Positions 16,195-23,896 of a stretch of 64,000 nt of DNA are shown here, piece by piece. Location of the stretch: NCBI GenBank assembly GCA_017451505.1, contig JAFTOF010000008.1, positions 28,674 to 92,673 of the forward strand. The letters are read 5' to 3'. Source of the DNA: Clostridia bacterium (GTDB lineage Bacteria > Bacillota > Clostridia > UMGS1883). The position numbers and the translations under genes are program-made. The stretch's first letter is position 1. Each line of letters opens with the position of its first letter. Below the pieces are notes generated by a model that saw only the letters and a program-made list of their open reading frames with translations, was not told the origin of the DNA and ran no database searches.

Positions 16195-16944
16195 TTACGT
16201 TTCACTTTCCGAATAAGATTCATCATAAGAAATGAAGATTTCCGGAATTGTACCAAGCACGGGATATTCAAATCTGTTCACCAAGTCGTCAACAGATTTA
16301 ACACGCACGTCGAAGAGTTCCTTAAGAAGGATAAATGATATACTGAGAACAAAACCCAATAATGCTCCGATAATCGTATTCACTCTTATATTCGGAGAAA
16401 CAGGAGTACCTGAAATTTTTGCTCTGTCTATAATCTGAACCTTGCTCAGCTCGATAAATTTCTGAATTTTCTTCGGAGCAACTTTTGAAATTGTATCGGC
16501 AATTTCTCTGGCGATACCAGGGTCTGTTGCCTGAATGGAAACCTTAATAATTTCTGTGTCCGTAACTGCTTCTGCAGTCATCATGTTTCTTATCTTACCG
16601 GCACTGAATTTCTTTTTCGTTTTGTCTTCTACCTGGTCAGCAACTTCTCTTAATACATTTTCACTCTTAATCATTTCTATGTAAGTGGGAACGAGCATCT
16701 GAGAAGCACTAATATCACTTGAAAGGATTTTGGTTTCTATAACATCGCTTTCAGTAACGCTCCTCCTGTTATTAACATACATAGTTATGCTTGACTCATA
16801 CTTGGGCGTCAAAAAATACTTACTGAGTGCAAATGAAATCAACCCGAATATCAATGTAATAACTACAATTGATACAATTCGGTCAAGCACAATTTCTATC
16901 ATTTGTTTTATGTCAATTTTTTCAATATCATTTGAATTATTCAT
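16195..16944 (-). CDS. cpsC: Chain-length determinant / kinase activator CpsC (Wzz family)
   Basis: 249 residues, two membrane helices (about 22-44 and 190-210) around an extracellular coiled domain. SGTPVSPNIRVNTIIGALLG is the proline-rich motif before the second helix. Its short cytoplasmic C-terminus activates CpsD in this family. ATG 16944 follows GGAGG by 7 nt; longer frames have no ribosome binding site. First gene of cpsC-D-B. Confidence 0.9.
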   Translation of the reverse strand: MNNSNDIEKIDIKQMIEIVLDRIVSIVVITLIFGLISFALSKYFLTPKYESSITMYVNNRRSVTESDVIETKILSSDISASQMLVPTYIEMIKSENVLREVADQVEDKTKKKFSAGKIRNMMTAEAVTDTEIIKVSIQATDPGIAREIADTISKVAPKKIQKFIELSKVQIIDRAKISGTPVSPNIRVNTIIGALLGFVLSISFILLKELFDVRVKSVDDLVNRFEYPVLGTIPEIFISYDESYSESET

Positions 16945-17017
16945 AGAGAGCCCTCCAAATTGTTCTATCACTATTATGCAGAAACAACATTTTCCATACT
17001 TCTGCATATACATATTT

Positions 17018-17047
17018 ATTTTAATACATAATCAGTGTTTTTGTCAA
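17018..17047 (-). promoter_or_regulatory. Promoter of cpsC-cpsD-cpsB
   Basis: Minus strand TTGACA (17047-17042), 18-bp spacer, TAAAAT (17023-17018). It lies just after the end of rnhA. Confidence 0.7.
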
Positions 17048-17061
17048 TAGGAATAATGGTT

Positions 17062-17532
17062 TTAAATCATTTTTAGATATTCAAAATCAATATTTGTCGC
17101 GTCATGGGTATATGCTTCCACCGCAAGAGCATCACATATTTCATTATACTTGTTTCCTGCATGTCCTTTAACCCATATAAAACTTATATGGTGAACTTTT
17201 ATAAGCTCAAGCAAAGCCTCCCATAAATCTCTGTTTAGCACAGCTTTTTTATCGGATTTTTTCCAACCGTTTTTAACCCATGAATCAATCCAATGCTGAT
17301 TAATTGCATCCGTAAGATACTTAGAATCACTGTAAAGGGTTACCTCGCATTCTTCCTTAAGAAGCCTTAGCGACTCAATAGCTGCCATAAGCTCCATTCT
17401 GTTATTTGTAGTTTTTCTGTACCCACGGCTTATCCGCTTTTCGTTGCCGTTATATATAAGAACCGCACCAAATCCTCCCTTGCCGGGGTTTCCGGTGCAT
17501 GCTCCGTCGGTGTAGATTTCAACTTTTTTCAA
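17062..17532 (-). CDS. rnhA: Ribonuclease HI
   Basis: 156 residues. Catalytic acids are visible in [14 protein letters not shown] (Asp), NRMELMAAI (Glu), LYSDSKYL (Asp) and [11 protein letters not shown] (Asp). It cuts RNA in RNA-DNA hybrids. The basic handle region [15 protein letters not shown] is present, as in E. coli RNase HI. TTG 17532 is preferred because GGGAG is 8 nt upstream; the frame to 17547 would put that site inside the gene. RNase HII is encoded separately at 29378. Confidence 0.93.
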   Translation of the reverse strand: MKKVEIYTDGACTGNPGKGGFGAVLIYNGNEKRISRGYRKTTNNRMELMAAIESLRLLKEECEVTLYSDSKYLTDAINQHWIDSWVKNGWKKSDKKAVLNRDLWEALLELIKVHHISFIWVKGHAGNKYNEICDALAVEAYTHDATNIDFEYLKMI

Positions 17533-17551
17533 AATAACAACTCCCAAAAGG

Positions 17552-17588
17552 GGGACTGCAGCATAATGAATATTGATGCTACAGTCCC
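17552..17588 (-). terminator. Intrinsic terminator after the SLH-protein gene
   Basis: 13-bp stem (17552-17564 with 17576-17588, one G-U) and an 11-nt loop, followed on the minus strand by CCTTTT. It separates the SLH gene from rnhA. Confidence 0.8.
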
Positions 17589-17604
17589 TCTCTACTTAAT
17601 ACAC

Positions 17605-18555
17605 TTACTTTATTTCCACATTCTGCACAAGGGGAATAAATACCGCCTTACCTCTTTCTGCATAGAACCTTCCTGTGGTGCCGTCCGCATACTTTTTAAC
17701 AAGTTCCAAAGGATTTTTATTAAGATAAATCTTGGTTCCCATTCCTATTCCGCGAATTGATGCATATGTTCCCGAATTAATGGAAACCTGCTCTCCGCGG
17801 ATAACAATTTTTTCGCAAACGCAATCAGTAAAATTAACTATTTCACTGATGCCATCTCCAAGGTAGATAATTTTATCGCTGTTTACACCTTTGAAAGAAA
17901 CTTTCTTTGCTCTTACAAGAACGTTTCCCGCGGGAAGAGTAGTATACTCGCCGTCCTCGTCAATATAAGCATCAACAATTCTATCCATAATCTGAGCAAA
18001 TTCAAGACGGGTCATAGCATCAAGGGGTCTGAGCTCGGTTATATCTCCAAGGTAGCCTGCCGCTGCAATGCTCCTTGCTTCCTTTTGTGCCCATGCCGCA
18101 ACATTATCCTTATCGGAATATTTATCAAGTGCATTTTTGTCTATATCCTGAATATCAAATATTCTGCAAAGGACGATAAATGCTTCCTGACGGGTAATGG
18201 TGTTATTGGGGTTAAGACAACTGTTTGTGTCGCCTTTGAATGCGTCCATGTAAACAGCCTTTGCCATGGCATCGTAATACCAGTCGCCTTCCTTAACATC
18301 AACAAAAGAAGAAATATCTGCTTTTTTCTCTGCATTCATAGCTCTTGACATAATTGTTGCCATCTGTGCTCTTGTAATAGGAGTGGCAGGCTGAATACTG
18401 CCATCATCAAAGCCCGCGATAAGGCCATTGTCAACAGCTTTTTGCAAAACCTCACCGTCTGCACCTGAAGGCATGTCCGTAAATGCCGCAAATGCACCTG
18501 TAGCCATTGAAAGTGCAAGAATCAAGCTAAGTACGATAACACCGATTTTTTTCAT
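17605..18555 (-). CDS. Secreted S-layer homology (SLH) domain protein
   Basis: 316 residues. Signal peptide about 1-23 (IGVIVLSLILALSMATGAFA, cleavage near AFA-AFTD). Three SLH repeats fill residues ~25-195, recognisable by ITRAQMATIMSRAM, ITRQEAFIVLCRIF and MTRLEFAQIMDRIVD. The C-terminal ~115 residues are a beta-rich region without a recognised family. SLH repeats bind pyruvylated wall polysaccharide, made by CsaB (10632-11723). AGAGGTG precedes the ATG. The gene begins 50 bp after the 6S RNA 3' end, with no terminator between. Confidence 0.92.
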   Translation of the reverse strand: MKKIGVIVLSLILALSMATGAFAAFTDMPSGADGEVLQKAVDNGLIAGFDDGSIQPATPITRAQMATIMSRAMNAEKKADISSFVDVKEGDWYYDAMAKAVYMDAFKGDTNSCLNPNNTITRQEAFIVLCRIFDIQDIDKNALDKYSDKDNVAAWAQKEARSIAAAGYLGDITELRPLDAMTRLEFAQIMDRIVDAYIDEDGEYTTLPAGNVLVRAKKVSFKGVNSDKIIYLGDGISEIVNFTDCVCEKIVIRGEQVSINSGTYASIRGIGMGTKIYLNKNPLELVKKYADGTTGRFYAERGKAVFIPLVQNVEIK

Positions 18556-18605
18556 TTTCTACACCTCTATATGTAAATTTTTAAATTACCATCGCTATAA
18601 TATGT

Positions 18606-18793
18606 ATCCCCGCAGTGCCGTTTATTTCGGACTATTCTAAACCTGCTAAAGCAGGTGGGTGACTCGCTCACCGCTCCTGGGTTTCCCTCTGGCATAGCAA
18701 GGGCATACACGCCACGGCAAGACAATCGGTCTCCCTATATAGATGTGTTGGTTAAAATAAATCCGTAATTGCGCACACCGCAGGGGGATTGCT
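18606..18793 (-). ncRNA. ssrS: 6S RNA (regulator of sigma-A RNA polymerase)
   Basis: About 188 nt on the minus strand. The ends pair as a terminal stem: TCCCC plus TGCGGTG (18788-18776) with CACTGCGGGGA (18617-18607, G-U pairs allowed). Internal features match clostridial 6S RNA as I know it: CTGCGGTGTGCGC at the 5' side, a large central bubble, and near the 3' side CCCACCTGCTTTAGCAGGT, a hairpin. The long, mostly paired rod with an open centre mimics promoter DNA. A promoter sits at the correct distance upstream. Identification rests on memory of the family; a covariance search would settle it. Confidence 0.82.
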
Positions 18794-18799
18794 GTTCTA

Positions 18800-18828
18800 A
18801 GTATAACATATTTATAAGGACAAATCAA
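18800..18828 (-). promoter_or_regulatory. Promoter of 6S RNA
   Basis: Minus strand TTGATT (18828-18823), 17-bp spacer, TATACT (18805-18800), giving a start near 18793. The -35 box overlaps the stop codon of the DUF1292 gene. Confidence 0.75.
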
Positions 18829-19091
18829 TCCAGAAACTCAAATTCGTCCTTATTATTTTCCTTGAAAATGTTGTACACCTTGTCAAAAATTTCTCCGTCA
18901 TCAACGCCTTCAAGCATTTCCTCGCCATCAACTTCAATAAGCTTCATAACAAAAACCTCTCCGTCGATTTCCTCCCCCTCTGATGCGGGAACAAGCAGGA
19001 AGTATGTTTCCCCGTCAAGCTCTACCGAGTCGAGAAATTCGTAATCCTCCTCAACGGTTTCAAATGTGGTTTCCTTTGTGTATTCTTCCAT
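18825..19091 (-). CDS. DUF1292 acidic protein (YrzB-like)
   Basis: 88 residues, strongly acidic, soluble. FLDSVELDGETYFLLVP and VFVMKL are typical of DUF1292. In Bacilli the homologue yrzB follows yrrK (ruvX), as here. Function unknown. Starts 17 nt after ruvX with AAGGAG upstream. Confidence 0.88.
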   Translation of the reverse strand: MEEYTKETTFETVEEDYEFLDSVELDGETYFLLVPASEGEEIDGEVFVMKLIEVDGEEMLEGVDDGEIFDKVYNIFKENNKDEFEFLD

Positions 19092-19107
19092 TCTTTATTT
19101 CTCCTTT

Positions 19108-19518
19108 TTATAAATTGGCGTCAAGATACCCCTGCAGAATAATGACAGCGGCAATCTTATCCACCTTGGTTTTTCTTTTTTTTCCGCTGACACCGCCGCT
19201 TTCTAAGATGCGGTGTGCCTCGGTGCTGGAAAGCCTTTCATCCCACATAACATAGGGAATGTCAAGCATTTTTGAAAGGTCACGGGCGAACGCCTCGGTA
19301 TACTCAGCTCGATGCCCCAGACTTCCGTCCATACGTTTGGGATTGCCTACCACGATTTTTTCCACACCGTGCTCTTTTGCTACACAGGCAGTTTTTTCAA
19401 GCTGCAAATCCCTGTCCTTTTCACATATGGTATCGAGCGGGTTCGCCAATATTCCCAAAGCATCGCTTACCGCTACGCCTATTCTTGCTTCGCCGTAATC
19501 AAGACCTAAAATTTTCAT
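19108..19518 (-). CDS. ruvX: Putative pre-16S rRNA nuclease / Holliday junction resolvase RuvX (YqgF)
   Basis: 136 residues, RNase H-like fold. ILGLDYGEARIGVAVSD holds the first catalytic Asp. VVGNPKRMDGSLG, WDERLSST and KVDKIAAVIILQGYLD are the other family blocks. YqgF matures the 16S rRNA 5' end in E. coli and was earlier proposed as a resolvase. GGTGA precedes ATG 19518, and a strong promoter lies upstream. Confidence 0.95.
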   Translation of the reverse strand: MKILGLDYGEARIGVAVSDALGILANPLDTICEKDRDLQLEKTACVAKEHGVEKIVVGNPKRMDGSLGHRAEYTEAFARDLSKMLDIPYVMWDERLSSTEAHRILESGGVSGKKRKTKVDKIAAVIILQGYLDANL

Positions 19519-19536
19519 ATTAATTCACCATTTGTT

Positions 19537-19565
19537 ATTATAACAGATAGTTTTTTCATTTGCAA
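19537..19565 (-). promoter_or_regulatory. Promoter of ruvX-DUF1292
   Basis: Minus strand TTGCAA (19565-19560), 17-bp spacer, TATAAT (19542-19537), start near 19530. Confidence 0.82.
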
Positions 19566-19576
19566 GATATTTATAC

Positions 19577-19618
19577 AAAAAGGGAGGTGATGTAAAAACA
19601 TATTTTTCACATCACCTC
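19577..19618 (-). terminator. Intrinsic terminator after ssb-like gene
   Basis: GAGGTGATGTGAAAAA and TTTTTACATCACCTC arms (19618-19584 on the minus strand) form a 15-bp stem, then CCTTTTTG. Confidence 0.88.
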
Positions 19619-19625
19619 TCTCACG

Positions 19626-20234
19626 TTATGCCATCTTTTCAATTTTAGTTATGGACAGCTCATATGCCGTTCTGATTTCTGTTTCTTCCTCGGAAATTTT
19701 CTTACTGTAATTTCTCGATTGCAGTCTGCCCCAAAGCATAACATTGCTTCCCACTTCAAGATTTTCAGAAAAGACGGCATTTTTCCCCCATGCAATGGCA
19801 GGAATATAATCGGAACGATTAAAGGCACGATTCACAGCCACTATCAAATCTGTAATTTCCCTCCCGAAAGGAGTTCGTCTGTAAATGGGTGCTTTGCATA
19901 TAAATCCGTTTATAAAAATCTCGTTGGGATTTTCATTATCCTCGGATATTGCAGGGGCAATTCCCTTGGCAAAAACCGTCAGTATTAAACGCGTTTTTGT
20001 ACCTGTATACTTATTGTAGCTTCTGAGCTGACCCTTTACTTTTACTTTGTTTCCGTTTTTTATCAGTACAGGATCCATTTGTCTTGCGGCTACGGTCACG
20101 GGAAGCAAATCATCATTTTCTGATAATCTGGGGACTCTTAGTGTGAATGAATAAAAATCCTCTCCCAGAACACTGTGACTGTAAAGCGGCTCTGTTTCCA
20201 CGGTTCCTGTTAATGTTATTACGTTATTTTCCAA
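19626..20234 (-). CDS. Single-stranded DNA-binding protein with two tandem OB folds
   Basis: 202 residues. Two SSB-like OB domains are seen: about 4-95 (VITLTGTVETEPLYSHSV through VKVKGQLRSYNKYTGTKTRL) and about 103-200 (NEIFINGFICKAPIYRRTPF through VMLWGRLQSRNY). The second has the RTPFGREI segment of normal SSB; the acidic C-terminal tip of canonical SSB is missing (it ends TKIEKMA). It is likely an accessory SSB and not the replication SSB next to rpsF. TTG start 20234 with AAGGAG 9 nt upstream. Confidence 0.82.
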   Translation of the reverse strand: MENNVITLTGTVETEPLYSHSVLGEDFYSFTLRVPRLSENDDLLPVTVAARQMDPVLIKNGNKVKVKGQLRSYNKYTGTKTRLILTVFAKGIAPAISEDNENPNEIFINGFICKAPIYRRTPFGREITDLIVAVNRAFNRSDYIPAIAWGKNAVFSENLEVGSNVMLWGRLQSRNYSKKISEEETEIRTAYELSITKIEKMA

Positions 20235-20368
20235 GGTTTACAACTCCTTTTTTATGTAGCTGATTTACCAACATGTATTATCTATTGTATTCACCCACGT
20301 TTAAAACTATTACTAAAATTTTAAGAATATCGGAATTTTTTTCCTATATACTGTAATGGGTGATTTCT

Positions 20369-21088
20369 ATGATAATTATTACTCGCAGAAAATTTGTAAC
20401 ATTCCTGTTTTTTTCAATATTATTTGTGGCGGCACTTATTAGCCACGACAATAATACAGCCGAGGTTTTTTCGGGAAAGCTTACAAAACGCATTATAATT
20501 GATGCAGGTCACGGATTTCCCGACGGAGGGGCTGTGGGAGCAAACGGAACGATTGAATGTACTCTTAACCTAAAAATTGCAAGAAAAATCGAAAAGCAAT
20601 TGAAAAAAAAAGGCTACACGGTAATAATGACACGTACGGGAGAAGATTCCCCCATATCGGGTGAAGGCACCATTTCAAACAAAAAGCACAAGGATATGCA
20701 GCGAAGGCTTGATATAATAAATAATTCGGAGGCGGATTTATTCGTCAGTATACATATGAACAAATTCAGCGATTCACGCTATCGGGGGGCACAAGTGATA
20801 TATTCGGGGAACTTCACGCAGTCGCATAGTGTGGCACAGTTTATACAGGCAGAGCTTAACCTTCTTCCCGAAAATTTTTCGAAAAGGACTCAGCTTAAAG
20901 CCCCACAGTCCATTTTTCTTTTGAAAAAAGCAGAGATTCCTGCCGTGATAGTAGAGTGCGGCTTCCTCTCCAATTTTGAGGAGGAGGAGCTTTTGGGAAC
21001 GCCAAAATATCAGCAAAAGCTTTCAAAAGCCATAGTAAAAGGGATAGAAAAATATTATAACAGTGAAAGGAAAGACTCTCAGCTATGA
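20369..21088 (+). CDS. cwlD: N-acetylmuramoyl-L-alanine amidase CwlD (spore cortex type)
   Basis: 239 residues. One N-terminal membrane anchor (about 7-23) and an Amidase_3 zinc domain: IDAGHGFPDGGAVG (His ligand), GTIECTLNLKIA (Glu), FVSIHMNKF (His) and VIVECGFLSN (catalytic Glu). CwlD removes peptides from muramic acid so that PdaA can form muramic-delta-lactam in spore cortex. ATG 20369 follows GGGTG by 6 nt. Upstream GAATAT and TATACT look partly like a sigma-E promoter, but this is weak. The next gene overlaps by 4 nt. Confidence 0.88.
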   Translation: MIIITRRKFVTFLFFSILFVAALISHDNNTAEVFSGKLTKRIIIDAGHGFPDGGAVGANGTIECTLNLKIARKIEKQLKKKGYTVIMTRTGEDSPISGEGTISNKKHKDMQRRLDIINNSEADLFVSIHMNKFSDSRYRGAQVIYSGNFTQSHSVAQFIQAELNLLPENFSKRTQLKAPQSIFLLKKAEIPAVIVECGFLSNFEEEELLGTPKYQQKLSKAIVKGIEKYYNSERKDSQL

Positions 21089-21840
21089 AAATTTATGTAA
21101 CGGACAAATACAGAATAATAACATTTCTGCTCATATGCTCGATAATAGGATTGGGGACATATCTTGCAAAAACGCCCTCCGTTCCCGCGTCCTCTCAGGG
21201 TAAAATAATACCTATCTACAGTGTTTCCCGCGATGATAGCAAGATTGCAATTACATTTGACTGTGCATGGGGAAGCGACGATATAGACAGCATAATAAAA
21301 ACGCTCCAGAAGCACAACTGCAAGGCAACGTTTTTCGTTTTGGGAAGCTGGGCAGAGAAAAATCCCGACGCTATTAAAAAGCTTGTCGCATCGGGACACG
21401 AAATAGGAAACCATAGCTATAATCATACTCATTACACCACTCTCGGTATAGGCGAAATCCTTTCCGACATACAAAAAGCCGACGATGCAATTACGAAAGC
21501 AGGAGCACCCTCCCCCACACTCTTAAGAGCACCATCGGGAGATTATAATAATGATGTTATTAACGCATCGAAAGAGGCAGGAAAAGAATATATACAGTGG
21601 TCGGTTGATTCCCTTGACTGGAAAAATCTTAATTGTGAGCAAATGCTGGAGCGGATTATTCCCAAAACACAATCGGGTGATATTCTTTTATTCCATAACG
21701 ACACCGCACATACTGCCGAAAGCCTTGATAGGATTTTAACTGAGCTTGAAAAGAAAGGCTTTTCATTTTTAAAGGTAAGTGATTTAATTTATAAGGATAA
21801 TTATACGATAGACCATACGGGACGGCAGATTAGGCAGTAA
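21085..21840 (+). CDS. Polysaccharide deacetylase, PdaB-like (sporulation)
   Basis: 251 residues. N-terminal membrane anchor (about 11-30) and a NodB domain: ITFDCAWGSDD (catalytic Asp, metal Asp), HSYNH (metal His pair), RAPSGDYN, and LLFHND near the end. The FDCAWG variant is typical of PdaB-type spore proteins. ATG overlaps the cwlD stop (ATGA). It probably acts on N-acetylated glycan in the spore or cell wall. The exact paralogue (PdaA or PdaB) is inferred. Confidence 0.88.
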   Translation: MKIYVTDKYRIITFLLICSIIGLGTYLAKTPSVPASSQGKIIPIYSVSRDDSKIAITFDCAWGSDDIDSIIKTLQKHNCKATFFVLGSWAEKNPDAIKKLVASGHEIGNHSYNHTHYTTLGIGEILSDIQKADDAITKAGAPSPTLLRAPSGDYNNDVINASKEAGKEYIQWSVDSLDWKNLNCEQMLERIIPKTQSGDILLFHNDTAHTAESLDRILTELEKKGFSFLKVSDLIYKDNYTIDHTGRQIRQ

Positions 21841-21844
21841 GTGA

Positions 21845-21880
21845 AACGGTCAGGGATTTCACATAGAATCCCTGACCGTT
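21845..21880. terminator. Hairpin terminator between convergent units
   Basis: AACGGTCAGGGATT pairs perfectly with AATCCCTGACCGTT (loop of 8). Only four T follow on the plus strand; the minus strand has none, so it works mainly for cwlD-pda. Confidence 0.7.
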
Positions 21881-21909
21881 TTAAGGCGAACAAATTATTA
21901 TTTTTTGTT

Positions 21910-22629
21910 TTAAGTGTCATATTCAAAATAATACATTCTATCAGTATCACAATCATAAATGGCTATTTCAAAATTGAAAGAAGATCTGTTAAATAATTCA
22001 GAATCATCGCTGTTATCCTTACCTTCCAGTTGGCTATCTACAAATACGTAATAGCCATTTTCTATTTTGGGAATATGGGCTTCCTTTGCTAAATTAATTT
22101 CATAATTAATGTCTTCTTCACCATACATAATATGATTAAGGTTTTTTGTCAAGGGAAGTTTGTTCCAATCCTCTATTATCTCCAATGCTTTCTGTTTGTT
22201 GCCTGAACAATCTAAAATCAGATAATGCGAACCTTCCCCTTGAAATCCGCCATGGGTGTCGAGTTCCTCAACAACGGAAAAATCTTTTTTGGTAAATCCA
22301 AAATACGGCGTTGCTTTGTCAATATATCTATTTACCGGTTTTAATAATAACAAAAACAGTAAAAAAAGCAAACATTGCACTATTGGAAGGAATGTTCTTG
22401 CAATAATTTTCTTTTCTCTCCGTGTTTCTTTCAATGCAAATATGTATGTAAAAAGATATGTTGCCAATATTATAAAGCCTAAAAAAGCCGTTATTGTTTC
22501 AAGAAAAGAAATCCCTTCCATCAGCGAACCCAAGATCCATACAAAAGAAAATAAAAATCCTAATATAGAAATAGGAATTGGTATTGCAAAAAGAATAAAT
22601 AAAAGTGTAATTAAAATTTTCTTTTTCAT
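21910..22629 (-). CDS. Four-helix membrane protein with extracytoplasmic domain, possible immunity partner
   Basis: 239 residues from ATG 22629 (GGAGAAGG upstream). Three to four membrane helices lie in residues ~5-100. A soluble C-terminal domain follows, with DTHGGFQGEGSHYLILDCSG, a NKQKALEIIEDW helix, AHIPKIENGYYVFVD, and a final FEIAIYDCDTDRMYYFEYD. I recall close relatives only as recurring hypothetical proteins in gut Clostridia. It starts within a few nt of the end of the toxin-like gene, so the two are co-expressed. An immunity role is inferred from pairing and membrane location. Confidence 0.7.
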   Translation of the reverse strand: MKKKILITLLFILFAIPIPISILGFLFSFVWILGSLMEGISFLETITAFLGFIILATYLFTYIFALKETRREKKIIARTFLPIVQCLLFLLFLLLLKPVNRYIDKATPYFGFTKKDFSVVEELDTHGGFQGEGSHYLILDCSGNKQKALEIIEDWNKLPLTKNLNHIMYGEEDINYEINLAKEAHIPKIENGYYVFVDSQLEGKDNSDDSELFNRSSFNFEIAIYDCDTDRMYYFEYDT

Positions 22630-22640
22630 ATGCCTTCTCC

Positions 22641-23564
22641 TCAATACTTCTTAGTATAAGTTATCTCAACCCCAACGGAATCCAACAATCCCCACTTTTG
22701 ATCCATATACGCAATATCATTAGCTGCCCACAAAAAGCCTTTTTTTATCGAGTCTTGTTTAAAGGGATTTTTTAATTCTGTGAAATCAAAATCGTCCCTA
22801 ACTTTAACCCTTGCCGTCCATTTCCCGTCTGTATCTCTACTTGCCTTTATATCAAGCCTTACATTATGCAAAGCAGCACCTATATCACCATTTCCAAGAG
22901 GAATCTCATATGTTACAGTTGGGATTGAAGGATTTGGATTGTTTTTCTTTTCTCCATATTTCCAGATTTTACTTTTTACAAAATCGTTTAACCCCTTATC
23001 ATTTTTCAATAGATTTGACGCATAGCTTCCTTCATTTGCTTTATAGGTGTGTCCGCTTCCGCTTGCTGCTAATTTCAGCAAATCACTTGACAAATGGTAT
23101 CCTGCCTTATCCAAAGCCGATGCTCCCACTTTCCAAATAGCATCTTCCGTGGCGTTCCACAACTTATAAATGGGATTATTCCTAAGGGGATCTTTATACC
23201 ATTCAACGCTTTCCCTATATTTGTCAAGTGCATCTGAAAGCTCTGCAAGCTTTGCTTTCTTTCTATTTATAATCGAATAACTTTCTTTTCTTGCTTCTTT
23301 TACTTTTTTGTCATCCACCCCTTCCCATAATGACATTTTTGCAAAAGCTGAATATAAATTTTTCCATTCTTCATCTGTAAATTCAAAATTACTCTTACCG
23401 AAAAGGCTTTTTGCTTTAACAACGCCTTTTACAAATTTTCTAAAAGTTTCTGCACCCATTACTGACAGTTCGCCTGACACGCCCAATATTTCTGCACATC
23501 GCCAGCCGAAAACTGCATTGGGATCAGATAATTCACGATTACATCTTTGACATCTGTTTTCCGT
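22641..23564 (-). CDS. Toxin/effector-like protein with N-terminal Cys motif; start codon reads ACG
   Basis: 307 residues if read from ACG 23564. GGAGG (23575-23571) lies 6 nt before this ACG, and an in-frame TAA lies upstream. Reading starts ENRCQRCNRELSDPNAV, then FGWRCAE: a short zinc-finger-like N-terminus that fits smoothly with the rest. The first standard start is TTG 23486, which lacks a ribosome binding site. The middle is helical and basic; the C-terminal ~110 residues (GDIGAALHNVRLDIKASRD, then KWTARVKVRDDFDF) resemble a domain seen at the C-ends of polymorphic-toxin-like proteins. No nuclease motif is recognised. Confidence 0.65.
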   Translation of the reverse strand, partial: TENRCQRCNRELSDPNAVFGWRCAEILGVSGELSVMGAETFRKFVKGVVKAKSLFGKSNFEFTDEEWKNLYSAFAKMSLWEGVDDKKVKEARKESYSIINRKKAKLAELSDALDKYRESVEWYKDPLRNNPIYKLWNATEDAIWKVGASALDKAGYHLSSDLLKLAASGSGHTYKANEGSYASNLLKNDKGLNDFVKSKIWKYGEKKNNPNPSIPTVTYEIPLGNGDIGAALHNVRLDIKASRDTDGKWTARVKVRDDFDFTELKNPFKQDSIKKGFLWAANDIAYMDQKWGLLDSVGVEITYTKKY

Positions 23565-23609
23565 TTATTTCCTCCGTAAATTAATTAAATTTTTCTTGAT
23601 TTTAATTTA

Positions 23610-23702
23610 CGGATATGCTAAAATGCAAATAGGGTAGGATTTGCTTTTGCATATCCGTGATTTAGTACATTGGTTAACCGCCCTACGGTTTTCTAATGTA
23701 CT
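23610..23702 (-). other. Two hairpins in the 332-bp gap upstream of the toxin-like gene
   Basis: The gap 23565-23896 holds a hairpin at 23610-23657 (CGGATATGC with GCATATCCG, inner GCAAAT with ATTTGC) and one at 23664-23702 (AGTACATT with AATGTACT, inner AACCG with CGGTT). On the minus strand a GGCGGTGG site precedes an 8-codon frame MIVKEKVH whose end lies in the second hairpin. No clear promoter for the toxin-like gene was found. The remainder is AT-rich sequence. Confidence 0.6.
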
Positions 23703-23896
23703 TTTTCTTTTACAATCATAAAACCACCGCCTTTTCGAAACATTTGTTCGCCTTTTTCTTATTATATCACGGCAAAAGGCGAAAATCAAGTCTGCTTTTC
23801 TTATTTTTATTTCTACAAATTCCGACAAAATAATAACGGAAAAAAACATTGATTATTCCCCAAATTTCTGTTAAGATATTTTCAGGGTGATAAAGA

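Noticed and set aside
23607..23849. 80-codon minus-strand frame upstream of the toxin-like gene
   Set aside because: It crosses two hairpins, has no ribosome binding site and its composition looks like translated non-coding DNA.
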